This document shows positions 33,723 through 42,914 of a stretch of DNA of 64,000 nucleotides, piece by piece. The notes below the pieces were generated by a model, which saw only the letters and a program-made list of their open reading frames with translations, did no database searches and was not told where the DNA came from. The translations under genes were made by a program, and so were the position numbers. Source of the DNA: Bulleidia extructa W1219 (GTDB taxonomy: Bacteria > Bacillota_I > Bacilli_A > Erysipelotrichales > Erysipelotrichaceae); contig NZ_ADFR01000014.1 in NCBI RefSeq assembly GCF_000177375.1, forward strand, positions 19,756 to 83,755. The letters run 5' to 3'. The first letter of the stretch is position 1; every line of letters starts with the position of its first letter.

Positions 33723-35906
33723 ATGGATGATTTGGTGGTTTTAACAGGTAAATTTAAGTATGTTCTCTTCCGTAATGAAGAGAATTTTTATACGGTAGCT
33801 AAATTTCATGATGATACTGAAAACAATCTATTAACCATTACCGGCTATTTTTCTTCCATAGAAGAAGAGATTGTTTATGAACTAAAAGGAATGTATTTAG
33901 ATCATCCGAAGTATGGTTTGCAGTTTTCTTGTATAGAATCCAAAAAAATACCTCCTCAAGATAAAGAAAGCTATATCACGTACTTTAGTAGTGGAACATT
34001 TCCTTCTATTGGTAAAAAAACCGCCAAAAGAATTGTGGAAACATTGGGACTGGATGGCTTAGCAAAAATCAAAGAGGATCCCAATTGCTTAGACCTAGTT
34101 CCTTCTTTGACTCTTAAGCAAAAGAATTCCATTTTAGAAAATTTAGAAAAAGAAGAAGATGGTTTGGAAAAATTAATTCCATTATTAAGCATTGCAGGAA
34201 TTGGTCAGACAAATCTTTTGAGTATTCATCGTTTTTATGGTAAAGATGCCTTTGAAAAAGTATTGGAAAATCCCTATCGCTTAGTAGAAGATATTCAAGG
34301 AATTGGTTTTAAAATGGCAGATAAAATTGGTCAATATTTAGGCATTGATAAAAAAGACGAAAGAAGAATTTATGCTTATATCCTTTCCTTAGTGGATAAA
34401 ATGACCATGAATGGTGGTAATAGTTTTGTTGGTTATCAAGAATTATTGGAACATTTTATACGATTGAGTCATTTAGAAGAAGCTATTTTTTCAAGTGTTT
34501 TCAATCAAATTTTATTTCATGGTTCTTTAGTTCAAGAAGACGATCGTATTTATTCTTTAGCGCAATATGAAGCCGAGGTTGGCATTGCGAATGTATTAAA
34601 CCAATTTCCATTGGAAACATTAGAAGAGTATGAAACTAAGGAGTTACAGGAAGAAATTCTTTCTTTGCAAAGAGAATTGGCCATTGTCTATGATGAAACA
34701 CAAATTCAAGCGATTCATTATTTCTTTCAAGAGGATTTTGTTATTTTGACCGGTGGTCCGGGAACTGGGAAAACAACGTTGATACGAGCTTTTGTACAGT
34801 TATTTCGGCGTCTTTATCCGACCAGAAATGTGGTTTGTTGTGCTCCGACAGGAAGAGCAGCAAGACGTCTTAGTGAGGTGTCGGATACCAAAGCCACAAC
34901 CATTCATTCTTTATTGCAATGGAACCTGGAGGCGAATGTTTTTCAGAAAAATGAAGAGGATCCGATTCAAGCGGATCTATTGATTATTGATGAGTTTTCT
35001 ATGGTCGATCAGTGGTTGTTTTATCATATTTTACGAGCTTGCGGGCTTGTGAAAAAAATTTGTGTGATTGGTGATGAAGAACAATTGCCAAGCGTGGCGC
35101 CAGGGGCTATATTGAGGGATTTAATCGAGTCAAAGCGATTTGGATATCGCCAATTAACGCATATCTATCGTCAAAAAGAAGGATCGGAGGTCATTCGCTT
35201 AGCTTTGGATATTCGTCAAGAAAATCTGGATTTAATGAATTTTCATGAAGATGTTCGATTTGAAGAGTGTGCGGTTAATGAAATCAGACCAAAGATTCAA
35301 AAGGAGATTCAAAAGGCACTTGATGAGGGATTAAGTTTTGAAGATATCCAAGTCATATCTCCAATGTACAATGGTACAGCTGGCATAGAAGCTTTAAATT
35401 CATCTTTGCAAGAGTTGTTGAATCCCCATAGTGACCATAAAAAAGAAATTCATCATGGTTCACGACTTTTTCGAGAAGGGGATAAGGTTCTTCAATTGAA
35501 AAATCAACCTGATGATGATGTGTATAACGGGGATATTGGTTTTATTGAAGAGATCCGCATGGAAAATCCTAAACAACATGAATCTTTATCGGTCATTGTT
35601 TTATTTGGTGATCATTGTGTTGAATATTCGTATCAAAATTTGGATAAACTGAATTTAGCGTATTGTATTTCAATTCATAAATCACAAGGTTCGGAATATC
35701 CAATGGTTATTGTGCCTATTTGTAGTCAACATCGCAGTATGTTACGAAAACGATTACTCTATACAGCCATGACTCGTAGTTCAAAAAGATTATGGATTTT
35801 CGGATCGAAAGAGGAGTTTGAAAGAGGGATTCATTTATCAGAAAAAAATGTTCGAAAAACAACTTTAGTGCAAAGATTGACGCAACAAAATTCGTTTTTA
35901 TGGTAG
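33723..35906 (+). CDS. recD2: RecD2-type DNA helicase
   Basis: A RecD-like (YrrC) superfamily 1B helicase of about 727 residues, acting in DNA repair and replication-fork maintenance without RecBC. The N-terminal OB/helix-hairpin-helix part includes GTFPSIGKKTAKRIVE and IAGIGQTNLLSIHRFYG. Helicase motifs are GGPGTGKTT (Walker A, about 344), LLIIDEFSMVD, IGDEEQLPSVAPG, RQKEGS, and IHKSQGSEYPMVIVP near the end. The start is either ATG 33723 (MDDLVVLTG) or GTG 33711; neither has a well-spaced ribosome-binding site, and coupling to mnmA is likely. Confidence 0.93.
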   Translation: MDDLVVLTGKFKYVLFRNEENFYTVAKFHDDTENNLLTITGYFSSIEEEIVYELKGMYLDHPKYGLQFSCIESKKIPPQDKESYITYFSSGTFPSIGKKTAKRIVETLGLDGLAKIKEDPNCLDLVPSLTLKQKNSILENLEKEEDGLEKLIPLLSIAGIGQTNLLSIHRFYGKDAFEKVLENPYRLVEDIQGIGFKMADKIGQYLGIDKKDERRIYAYILSLVDKMTMNGGNSFVGYQELLEHFIRLSHLEEAIFSSVFNQILFHGSLVQEDDRIYSLAQYEAEVGIANVLNQFPLETLEEYETKELQEEILSLQRELAIVYDETQIQAIHYFFQEDFVILTGGPGTGKTTLIRAFVQLFRRLYPTRNVVCCAPTGRAARRLSEVSDTKATTIHSLLQWNLEANVFQKNEEDPIQADLLIIDEFSMVDQWLFYHILRACGLVKKICVIGDEEQLPSVAPGAILRDLIESKRFGYRQLTHIYRQKEGSEVIRLALDIRQENLDLMNFHEDVRFEECAVNEIRPKIQKEIQKALDEGLSFEDIQVISPMYNGTAGIEALNSSLQELLNPHSDHKKEIHHGSRLFREGDKVLQLKNQPDDDVYNGDIGFIEEIRMENPKQHESLSVIVLFGDHCVEYSYQNLDKLNLAYCISIHKSQGSEYPMVIVPICSQHRSMLRKRLLYTAMTRSSKRLWIFGSKEEFERGIHLSEKNVRKTTLVQRLTQQNSFLW

Positions 35907-35909
35907 AAT
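35901..35909 (+). promoter_or_regulatory. Extended -10 promoter of the alaS T-box transcript
   Basis: TGGTAGAAT, overlapping the recD2 stop codon, starts the leader RNA. Confidence 0.6.
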
Positions 35910-35915
35910 ATCCTT

Positions 35916-36130
35916 AAATCGAGGATAGAGGATAAGTATTGATCTAAGGATGGAAAGAGAGTGGGGGAAAGCTGAAAACCCATCATTCTTAAGTTAAGAA
36001 AGCTCCCTCTTAGAGTATGAAAACATACCGTTGATCGCGTTATTGATCGTTGAGTGTATTTATTCTTGTTAGAATAAGTGAATCAGGATGGTACCGCGCT
36101 AGACGTTCCTGTAAAAAGGAACTTTTTTTT
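35916..36130 (+). promoter_or_regulatory. T-box riboswitch upstream of alaS
   Basis: The conserved T-box antiterminator sequence TCAGGATGGTACCGCG is at 36083-36098, followed by a terminator (GTTCCT 36105-36110 with AGGAAC 36117-36122, then T8). Upstream is a long stem I region. A GCT triplet at 36002-36004 on the 3' side is a plausible alanine specifier, but that pairing was judged by eye. Uncharged tRNA-Ala would favour antitermination and alaS expression. Confidence 0.9.
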
Positions 36131-36144
36131 ATGGAGGAAAACAT

Positions 36145-38772
36145 ATGTCAATGAAAAAAATAACCGGTAATGAAACGCGTCAATTGTTTTTAGATTTCTT
36201 TGCGTCAAAAGGTTGTATGATCGAACCAGGGGCTTCTTTAGTGCCTCATGATGATCCGACTTTATTATGGATCAATGCCGGAGTGGCGGCTTTAAAGCCT
36301 TATTTTGATGGGCGTAAAAAACCGATTAGTCATCGAATCTGCAATGCTCAAAAATCCATTCGTACCAATGATATTGAAAATGTGGGGAAAACAGCTCGTC
36401 ATCATACCTTTTTTGAAATGTTAGGAAATTTTTCTATTGGTGATTATTTTAAGGTGGAAGCCATTACTTGGGCTTGGGAATTTTTAACTTCCAAAAAATA
36501 TATTGGTTTTGAACCAGAACGATTATATGTGACGGTTTATCCGGATGATCAAGAAGCCATTGATACTTGGATTAAAGTGGGAATGATACCGAGCCATATT
36601 CGTAAAACCGAAGATAACTTTTGGGAAATAGGGCGTGGACCTGGTGGACCTGATACAGAATTGTATTATGATCGTGGAGAAAAATATGATCCACAAGGAA
36701 AAGGGGAAGAATTGTTCTTTCAGGATCTGGAAAATGATCGCTATATTGAGGTTTGGAATATTGTCTTTTCTCAATATGATTGTCATCCGGGAGAAATGCC
36801 AAGAAGTGAATACCCTGAATTACCACAAAAAAATATTGATACAGGAATGGGCTTAGAACGCTTGGTGGCTCTGATTCAAGATGGGCAAACCAACTTTGAT
36901 ACGGATTTATTTTTGCCGATTATTCATGCTACGGAAAAATTAGCGAGTGTTTCTTACCAAGAGGAGAAAGCCAAGATGGCGTATCGTGTGATTGCGGATC
37001 ATATTCGTACGGTTACGTTTGCGATTGCGGATGGAGCGATGTTTTCAAATGAAGGCCGTGGCTACATTTTAAGAAGAGTGTTAAGAAGAGCGGTTCGTTT
37101 TGGTTTGAAGATTGGTATTGAAAAGGCGTTTATGTACCAATTGGTGGAAGTGGTCGCTAGAAACATGGAAGCTTATTATCCTTATGTGGTGGAGAAGATA
37201 GATTTGATTGCAAGGCTGGTTAAGGTAGAAGAAGAATCATTCCATCGCACTTTATCCATGGGAGAAAATCTTTTGCAATCGGCTATGGAACAATATCAAT
37301 CTGAAAAGAAGTTGCCGGGAGAAGTGGTTTTCCGATTATACGATACCTATGGTTTCCCTTTTGAATTAACTAAAGAGATTTCATTTGAGGCAGGATATGA
37401 AGTGGATGAAGAAGGTTTTAAAGCTCAGATGGAAGATCAAAAGAAACGAGCTCGTCAAGCCCGTGGTGAGATACAGTCCATGCGTGGACAGTCGGAAGAT
37501 TTGTTAAACTTTCAAACGGAAAGTCATTTTGTGGGCTATGTTCAATCAGAAGTTACTTCTAAAATTACGGCGTTATTTAGGAATGGAGAGCGCATTTCAT
37601 CTTTGCTAGGAGAAGGCGATGTAGTTCTTGCGGAAACAGTTTTCTATGCGGAAAGTGGAGGACAATGTGCGGATACCGGTATCTTATGGCTTGGGGATCA
37701 TAAAATCTACGTGAGTGATGTTCAGAAATCTCCTAATGGTCAATTCTTACATCATGTGAATAGTGATGTGGAATTGAAAGAGGGAATGGAAGTAAAAGGA
37801 TGCTTTGATGTTAAAAAACGTGAATTGACACGAGCCAATCATTCTTCTTTGCACTTATTACAAGCCGCTTTAAAGAAAGTGTTAGGAGATCATGTGGCAC
37901 AAGCCGGTTCTTATAATTGTCCAGATTATGCCCGTTTTGATTTTAATCATTTTGAAAAAATGAGTGAGGAACAATTAAGAGAAGTAGAAAACTTGGTGAA
38001 TGAAAAGATCATGGCGCATATTCCGGTTACAACTGAAATTTTACCGATTGAGGAAGCGAAGAAATCAGGGGCGACAGCCTTATTTGATGAAAAATATGGC
38101 GATTTTGTTCGTATCGTTACCATGGGAGACTTTTCAAAAGAATTTTGCGGTGGAACACATGTTAGTAATACCTCAGAACTAGGGCTATTCCATATTGAAA
38201 GTGAAGAAAGCGTCGGTTCCGGAATTCGTCGTATTACTTCTACCACAAAGAAAGTGGCTTTGCGGCATTTTAAAGAAATGGAAGACTACTTGAAAGAAAG
38301 CGCTTCTTTATTCAAGTTGAAGAAATGGAATGCTCTTCAAGATCGAATTCAAATGGTGTTGGAAGAAAACATGGCTTTACAGCATCAGATCAAAGAATTA
38401 AAAGATGAAAAAATGAAGATGGAAAGTGAAGCGGTTTTAGCTAAAAAAGAAGAAATTCATGGCTTAAATGTACTCATTTTAGAGCTTCATGATCAAGATA
38501 ATGCCGGTTTGAAGGATTATGCTGTACTGCTAAGAAATAAATTGGAAAGAGGGTTTGTTCTATTAGCTAATGTTACGAAAGATAAAGTGGTCTATGTGGC
38601 AGCGGCCAGTCAAGAGGCGATTGCGGCTGGGGTGAATGCTGGTCATATAGTGAAAAAAGTAGCGCAATTAACTGGTGGTCATGGTGGTGGTAAACCGGAT
38701 TTAGCTCAATCCGGCGGCAAAGAAGTCGATCAAGTGAAATTCGCGTTAGAAAGTGTTCGTAAATCGCTATAA
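36145..38772 (+). CDS. alaS: Alanyl-tRNA synthetase
   Basis: A class II synthetase (875 residues) with catalytic, editing and C-Ala domains. N-terminal TRQLFLDFFASKGC, the motif PSLVPHDDPTLLWINAG-like region, and GNFSIGDYF are typical. The editing-site metal ligands are in ANHSSLHLLQAAL and FCGGTHV, and the C-terminal DHHA1 part has TGGHGGGKPDLAQSGG. Ribosome-binding site GGAGG lies 7 bases before ATG 36145. It is controlled by the T-box immediately upstream. Confidence 0.97.
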   Translation: MSMKKITGNETRQLFLDFFASKGCMIEPGASLVPHDDPTLLWINAGVAALKPYFDGRKKPISHRICNAQKSIRTNDIENVGKTARHHTFFEMLGNFSIGDYFKVEAITWAWEFLTSKKYIGFEPERLYVTVYPDDQEAIDTWIKVGMIPSHIRKTEDNFWEIGRGPGGPDTELYYDRGEKYDPQGKGEELFFQDLENDRYIEVWNIVFSQYDCHPGEMPRSEYPELPQKNIDTGMGLERLVALIQDGQTNFDTDLFLPIIHATEKLASVSYQEEKAKMAYRVIADHIRTVTFAIADGAMFSNEGRGYILRRVLRRAVRFGLKIGIEKAFMYQLVEVVARNMEAYYPYVVEKIDLIARLVKVEEESFHRTLSMGENLLQSAMEQYQSEKKLPGEVVFRLYDTYGFPFELTKEISFEAGYEVDEEGFKAQMEDQKKRARQARGEIQSMRGQSEDLLNFQTESHFVGYVQSEVTSKITALFRNGERISSLLGEGDVVLAETVFYAESGGQCADTGILWLGDHKIYVSDVQKSPNGQFLHHVNSDVELKEGMEVKGCFDVKKRELTRANHSSLHLLQAALKKVLGDHVAQAGSYNCPDYARFDFNHFEKMSEEQLREVENLVNEKIMAHIPVTTEILPIEEAKKSGATALFDEKYGDFVRIVTMGDFSKEFCGGTHVSNTSELGLFHIESEESVGSGIRRITSTTKKVALRHFKEMEDYLKESASLFKLKKWNALQDRIQMVLEENMALQHQIKELKDEKMKMESEAVLAKKEEIHGLNVLILELHDQDNAGLKDYAVLLRNKLERGFVLLANVTKDKVVYVAAASQEAIAAGVNAGHIVKKVAQLTGGHGGGKPDLAQSGGKEVDQVKFALESVRKSL

Positions 38773-38829
38773 TCTATTTTTAAAACCAATGAAATTAGTA
38801 TAGAATGAAAGAAAAAAGGAGGATGTCCT

Positions 38830-39102
38830 ATGAATGAGAAAAATCGTGAATTAACGGAAACTGTTAGTTTTAATGCAGAAGAGTTGCGTCGTGAAAATAT
38901 TAAAGAAGTTCTTCAACATGTTGAAAAGGCATTGACAGAAAGAGGTTATAACGCCATCAATCAAATGGCCGGTTTTTTGATTTCAAATGATCCTGCCTAT
39001 ATTTCTTCACACAATAACGCTCGCAATATCATTCAATCTATTGAACGTCATGAGATTATTGAAGAATTGGTTCGTTATTACTTAGAGGGACAAAATAAGT
39101 GA
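38830..39102 (+). CDS. ireB: IreB/YrzL family regulatory phosphoprotein
   Basis: A 90-residue protein of the UPF0297/IreB family, a substrate of the PASTA kinase IreK in enterococci. Family strings are ETVSFNAEELRRENIKEVL and GYNAINQMAGFLISNDPAYI. The usual phosphorylated Thr residues lie near the N-terminus (residues 8-11 TETV region). It follows alaS with its own AAAGGAGG. The order alaS-ireB-ruvX-DUF1292 is conserved in Bacillota. Confidence 0.95.
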   Translation: MNEKNRELTETVSFNAEELRRENIKEVLQHVEKALTERGYNAINQMAGFLISNDPAYISSHNNARNIIQSIERHEIIEELVRYYLEGQNK

Positions 39103-39521
39103 GTAAATACCTGGGGTTGGATCTAGGCAGTGTGACGTGTGGCGTTAGTGCTTCAGAAACGGGTCTTATTGCCCATACGGTAGAAACGATTCGCTTTAAA
39201 AATGAAGATTACAATGAAGCTATGGATAAGGTATTAGCCATCATTGAAAGGGAAAAGCCTGATGAAATTGTGTTAGGCTATCCCTTACTTTTAAATGGTG
39301 ATGTAGGTCCTAGAGCTCAGTTATCGGAGGAATTCAAGGAAGTCTTGGAGGAAGAATGCGGGTTACCGGTTCACTTAATGGATGAGCGGTTTACTACGGT
39401 AGAGGCGGAAGAAATTCTATTACAAGCAGATATTTCTCGTAAAAAAAGAAAGAAAAAAATAGATCAATTGGCGGCGGTACAAATTCTCCAATATTATTTA
39501 GACCGCATTGGAAAGAGGTAA
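39099..39521 (+). CDS. ruvX: Holliday junction resolvase-like RuvX/YqgF
   Basis: An RNase H-fold protein (140 residues) involved in pre-16S rRNA 5' processing and/or Holliday junction resolution. Active-site acids are in GLDLGSVTCGVS, DERFTTVEAE and KKIDQLAAVQIL. The start is GTG 39099, overlapping the ireB stop (GTGA). Confidence 0.94.
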   Translation: MSKYLGLDLGSVTCGVSASETGLIAHTVETIRFKNEDYNEAMDKVLAIIEREKPDEIVLGYPLLLNGDVGPRAQLSEEFKEVLEEECGLPVHLMDERFTTVEAEEILLQADISRKKRKKKIDQLAAVQILQYYLDRIGKR

Positions 39522-39523
39522 TC

Positions 39524-39766
39524 ATGCAAGAAGATCGTATGTGGATACAACTGGAAGATGGAAGTGAAAAAGAGGTTCATATTCTATTCACCTTTGAAAA
39601 GGATTTTAAAAACTACGTTGTTTTTGAAGATATTGAAAACAAGGATGGTACTGTCTATGCGTATCTTTATGATGAAGATCATCAATTAACCGCTATTCCA
39701 ATGGAAGATATGGAAATGGTGGAAGAAATGATCGGAGCTTTTAGTGAGGAGGACGAAGAAGAATGA
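39524..39766 (+). CDS. DUF1292 (YrzB) family protein
   Basis: A small acidic protein of 80 residues matching the DUF1292 family by context and by strings such as FTFEKDFKNYVVFEDIENKDGTVYAYLYDEDHQL and the very acidic end. Function unknown. It begins 2 bases after ruvX and overlaps mltG by 4 bases. Confidence 0.9.
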   Translation: MQEDRMWIQLEDGSEKEVHILFTFEKDFKNYVVFEDIENKDGTVYAYLYDEDHQLTAIPMEDMEMVEEMIGAFSEEDEEE

Positions 39767-40827
39767 AGAAATTTCTCCGTTTTTTCGTCTTTTTAGGCGT
39801 TGTTTTATTGTTAGGGGCTTTTTCATATGGTGGTTATGGCTACGTAAAGGTTCAACGACCAGTAAGTTCTATTTCTCATAAACAAGTTTTTGTGATTGAG
39901 ACTAATGAAACACCAAAAACAATTTATAAAAATTTAGAAAAACAAGGATTGATTTACAACGCGAATTTTGCTCAGTTATACGCTAAAATCCATAAAATAG
40001 GTCAATTTAAAGCCGGACACTTTGAAGTGGATCGATCTTGGGATCTAAAAACTTTAATTATGACTTTATCTGATTTGAAGAAAGCTCAATCCGGCTTAAA
40101 TAAAGTGAGTATTATTGATGGATATTGGGCAAAGGATATCGCTAAGGCGATTGCGGCTAAAACTGATCTGCAAGAGAAAGAATTATTGCGACTTTGGAAA
40201 GATAAAAATTGGATTAAATCTATTCAACAAAAGTATCCTTTTTTAACAAAAGATATTTTTAAAGATTCTATCCGATATTCATTAGAAGGTTATTTGGCGC
40301 CAGCGACATATTCGTTTGATCGAAAAATGAGTGCTGAAGGGGTGACCAAAGTTATGCTGGATCGTAGTTTGAAAATTTATCGAGAGCATGAAAATGAATT
40401 TAAGAAATCTTCATTATCTTTGGCAGAGGTATATACGTTAGCTTCAATAGTACAATATGAATCTGGTTCTGATTTAAAAGAAGGAAAAGTGATTGCAGGT
40501 ATTTTCTTGAATCGGTTGAAGGCGAATATGCCGCTAGGTTCTTCTTCTAGTGTATGTTATGCGATGGATGTGGAAAGAGCGAAAGGGGATTGGAAAGCTT
40601 GTGAAGTGAATTCCAAGGTGAAGTCGCCTTATAATACGTATCAAAATAAAGGATTACCTCCGGGACCAATCAATCAGCCTGGAGAAATCGCTTTGAAAGC
40701 GGTATTGAATCCTGAGAAAACGGATTATTTGTACTTTATGCACGATGTCAAAACAGGGAAGGTTTATTACGCTAAAACCTATGAAGAACATCAAAAGAAT
40801 GTTAAAGAACATTTGGATTTGAAATAA
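39763..40827 (+). CDS. mltG: Endolytic murein transglycosylase MltG
   Basis: A single-pass membrane YceG-family enzyme (354 residues) that cleaves nascent glycan strands. The N-terminal helix (about 4-27) is followed by a LysM-like part and the catalytic YceG domain with EGYLAPATYSF, LASIVQYES and the NTYQNKGLPPGPINQPG signature. In the usual ASIVEKE motif the first Glu is replaced by Gln here while the second is kept. It is the last of the ireB-ruvX-DUF1292-mltG set and overlaps the next gene by one base. Confidence 0.93.
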   Translation: MKKFLRFFVFLGVVLLLGAFSYGGYGYVKVQRPVSSISHKQVFVIETNETPKTIYKNLEKQGLIYNANFAQLYAKIHKIGQFKAGHFEVDRSWDLKTLIMTLSDLKKAQSGLNKVSIIDGYWAKDIAKAIAAKTDLQEKELLRLWKDKNWIKSIQQKYPFLTKDIFKDSIRYSLEGYLAPATYSFDRKMSAEGVTKVMLDRSLKIYREHENEFKKSSLSLAEVYTLASIVQYESGSDLKEGKVIAGIFLNRLKANMPLGSSSSVCYAMDVERAKGDWKACEVNSKVKSPYNTYQNKGLPPGPINQPGEIALKAVLNPEKTDYLYFMHDVKTGKVYYAKTYEEHQKNVKEHLDLK

Positions 40828-41288
40828 TGGTTGAAAGCAGCGTTGTGTATTTATTTCGTGATGATCAAGTTTTGATGTTGTTACGGAATAAAAAGAAGAA
40901 AGATGTTAACCAGGGAAAATGGATTGGCGTTGGCGGCAAAAAAGAGAGGAATGAAACCATAGAAGCGTGTGCTATTCGGGAAGTTTACGAAGAAACAGGT
41001 TATTGTGCATTAGATATACAAGAAATGGGCATGATCGATTTTGTATATCCAAAGTTTAATCTGGAAAGAATTCATGTGTTTCTTTGTAAAAATTTTGATG
41101 GTGAAAAAAGAGAATGTTTAGAAGGTGAATTGCACTGGATTGATCGTTCAAAAGTTTCTTCATTAAATCTTTGGCCAGGTGATCATTATTTTCTACCAAG
41201 GATTTTCATGAAGGATTGTCCCTATTTTCATTATGAAATGAGCTATGATGAACGAGGTTCATTGATAAAAGTGAAGGAGTTAATATGA
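40827..41288 (+). CDS. Nudix hydrolase, MutT/8-oxo-dGTP diphosphatase-like
   Basis: A 153-residue Nudix protein. The box GGKKERNETIEACAIREVYE followed by ETGY is complete. The preceding GKWIGVG and the later GELHWIDRSKVSSLNLWPGD resemble MutT/YtkD-like proteins that sanitise oxidised nucleotides; the substrate is not proven. It starts at the mltG stop (TAATGG) and overlaps udk by 4 bases. Confidence 0.88.
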   Translation: MVESSVVYLFRDDQVLMLLRNKKKKDVNQGKWIGVGGKKERNETIEACAIREVYEETGYCALDIQEMGMIDFVYPKFNLERIHVFLCKNFDGEKRECLEGELHWIDRSKVSSLNLWPGDHYFLPRIFMKDCPYFHYEMSYDERGSLIKVKELI

Positions 41289-41917
41289 GTAAGCCCATTA
41301 TTATTGGTATTGCAGGTGGCAGTGCTTCAGGAAAAACCACCATATCGAGAACGATTCAAGAACGTTTTAAAGAAAGAACTTCTGTCGTGACGATTCGCCA
41401 AGATGATTATTATAAAGATCAATCACATTTAACGATGGAAGAAAGGATTAAGACCAATTATGATCATCCATTTGCGTTTGATAACGCATTGTTGATTCAA
41501 CAATTAATGGAATTATTAAATCGTCGATCAATCGAAAAACCAACGTATGATTTTGTGAATCATACAAGAAGTTCCATGACAGAAGTCGTTCCAGCTTGTG
41601 ATGTTATTGTGTTAGAGGGCTTATATGTGTTAGAAGAGGAAGAGATTCGTTCTCTTTGTGACATCAAGATATTTGTTGAAACCGATGCAGATGTTCGCTT
41701 CATTCGTCGCTTGGTTCGTGATGTGAAAGAAAGAGGACGTTCTTTAGATTCCATTGTCACTCAATATATGACCACCGTTCGTTCCATGCACAATTTATTT
41801 GTAGAACCAAGCAAACGTTATGCGGATGTCATCATTCCTGAAGGGGGTCGTAATACGGTTGCCATTGATTTGATTACGACAAAAATTGATAGTATCCTCA
41901 ATATAATGATGGTATAA
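41285..41917 (+). CDS. udk: Uridine kinase
   Basis: Phosphorylates uridine and cytidine for pyrimidine salvage. Walker A is GIAGGSASGKTTISRTI (residues 8-24), followed by RQDDYYKDQSHLTMEER and NYDHPFAFDNALL, with DVIVLEGLYVLEEEEI. Length 210 is typical. It lies between the Nudix gene and greA, as in other Bacillota. Confidence 0.95.
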   Translation: MSKPIIIGIAGGSASGKTTISRTIQERFKERTSVVTIRQDDYYKDQSHLTMEERIKTNYDHPFAFDNALLIQQLMELLNRRSIEKPTYDFVNHTRSSMTEVVPACDVIVLEGLYVLEEEEIRSLCDIKIFVETDADVRFIRRLVRDVKERGRSLDSIVTQYMTTVRSMHNLFVEPSKRYADVIIPEGGRNTVAIDLITTKIDSILNIMMV

Positions 41918-41940
41918 TTTAACGGATTAAGGAGTAGTTT

Positions 41941-42414
41941 ATGTCGGAAAATAAAATTTACGTTACCCAAGAAGGCCTTAAAAAATTACAAGATGAATAT
42001 AATCATCTTGTTCATGTTGTTCGTGAACAAGTGAAAACGGAATTGGCAGAAGCTCGTGCGCAAGGCGACTTAAGTGAAAATGCGGATTATGACGCTGCTC
42101 GTGAAATGCAAGCACAAGTGGAAGCTCGGATTGCGGAGTTAGAAATCAATCTTCAAAATTACGTTTTAATTGATACGACGAAGACGAAAGATTCTACTAC
42201 CGTTCGCATTGGTGCCACCGTTCAATTGGAATTTTTAGATACCAAAGAAGTGAACGAATATATGATTGTCGGTTCTACGGAGGCTGATCCTTTAAATGGT
42301 AAGTTATCAAACGAAACGCCTTTGGCTCAAGCTATTTTAGAGCATAAAGTGGGAGATACCGTTTTTGTTAACGTAGGGAAGCCATATCAAGTGATTATTA
42401 TTTCGGTTAAATAA
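41941..42414 (+). CDS. greA: Transcription elongation factor GreA
   Basis: GreA enters the RNA polymerase secondary channel and rescues backtracked complexes. The N-terminal coiled coil has VTQEGLKKLQDEYNHL and RAQGDLSENADYDAAREMQ, with the tip acids DLSEN. The C-terminal FKBP-like part has EYMIVGSTEADPLNGKLSNETPLAQAIL. Length 157. A TGGTATAAT box about 25 bases upstream and AAGGAG give it its own start within the operon. Confidence 0.97.
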   Translation: MSENKIYVTQEGLKKLQDEYNHLVHVVREQVKTELAEARAQGDLSENADYDAAREMQAQVEARIAELEINLQNYVLIDTTKTKDSTTVRIGATVQLEFLDTKEVNEYMIVGSTEADPLNGKLSNETPLAQAILEHKVGDTVFVNVGKPYQVIIISVK

Positions 42415-42458
42415 GGGTTTTAAAATTAGAAGGGAATACGATAAGAGGGGTGTTTCGA

Positions 42459-42914
42459 ATGAAACGGTTGCTTATCGTTTTTTTATGTCTTCTTTCTTTT
42501 TGCCAATCGCAATCATATATTGATTTTCGTGAGATCAATCAAGACAAAATTCATATTGTGATTGTTACAGAACAACAGGAAAGAAAGGAAATGATGGTAA
42601 AAGTGAATAGTACCATCAAAGATATCGCCAAGATGATTCCGATTGACTTTCAGAAACGAAGATATAATCCAAATCAAGTTCTCCATGACGGAGATGTCTT
42701 GTTTTTAAATTCAAAAGTGCCTTCAAAGATCTCTTTAAATGAAGCCGACTTAAAAGAATTGATGAAGCTAAAAGGTGTTGGTAAAAAGATGGCACAAAGA
42801 ATTTTAGAATATCGGAAAGAAAAAGGTCTTTTTCAAAAATTAGAAGATTTACAGAAGGTAAAAGGAATCGGAGACAAGAAATATGAAGAACTCAAAGATC
42901 AGATTACTTTATAA
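42459..42914 (+). CDS. comEA: ComEA-like competence protein
   Basis: A short secreted or membrane-anchored DNA-binding protein (151 residues) like ComEA, the DNA receptor for natural transformation. The N-terminal hydrophobic segment (about 3-18) is followed by a SLBB-like region with SIKDIAKMI-type residues, and two helix-hairpin-helix motifs at the end: LMKLKGVGKKMAQRILEYR and LQKVKGIGDKKYEELKD. ATG 42459 is chosen, 8 bases after GAGGGG; the in-frame GTG at 42450 overlaps that site. It overlaps comEC by 32 bases. Confidence 0.9.
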   Translation: MKRLLIVFLCLLSFCQSQSYIDFREINQDKIHIVIVTEQQERKEMMVKVNSTIKDIAKMIPIDFQKRRYNPNQVLHDGDVLFLNSKVPSKISLNEADLKELMKLKGVGKKMAQRILEYRKEKGLFQKLEDLQKVKGIGDKKYEELKDQITL

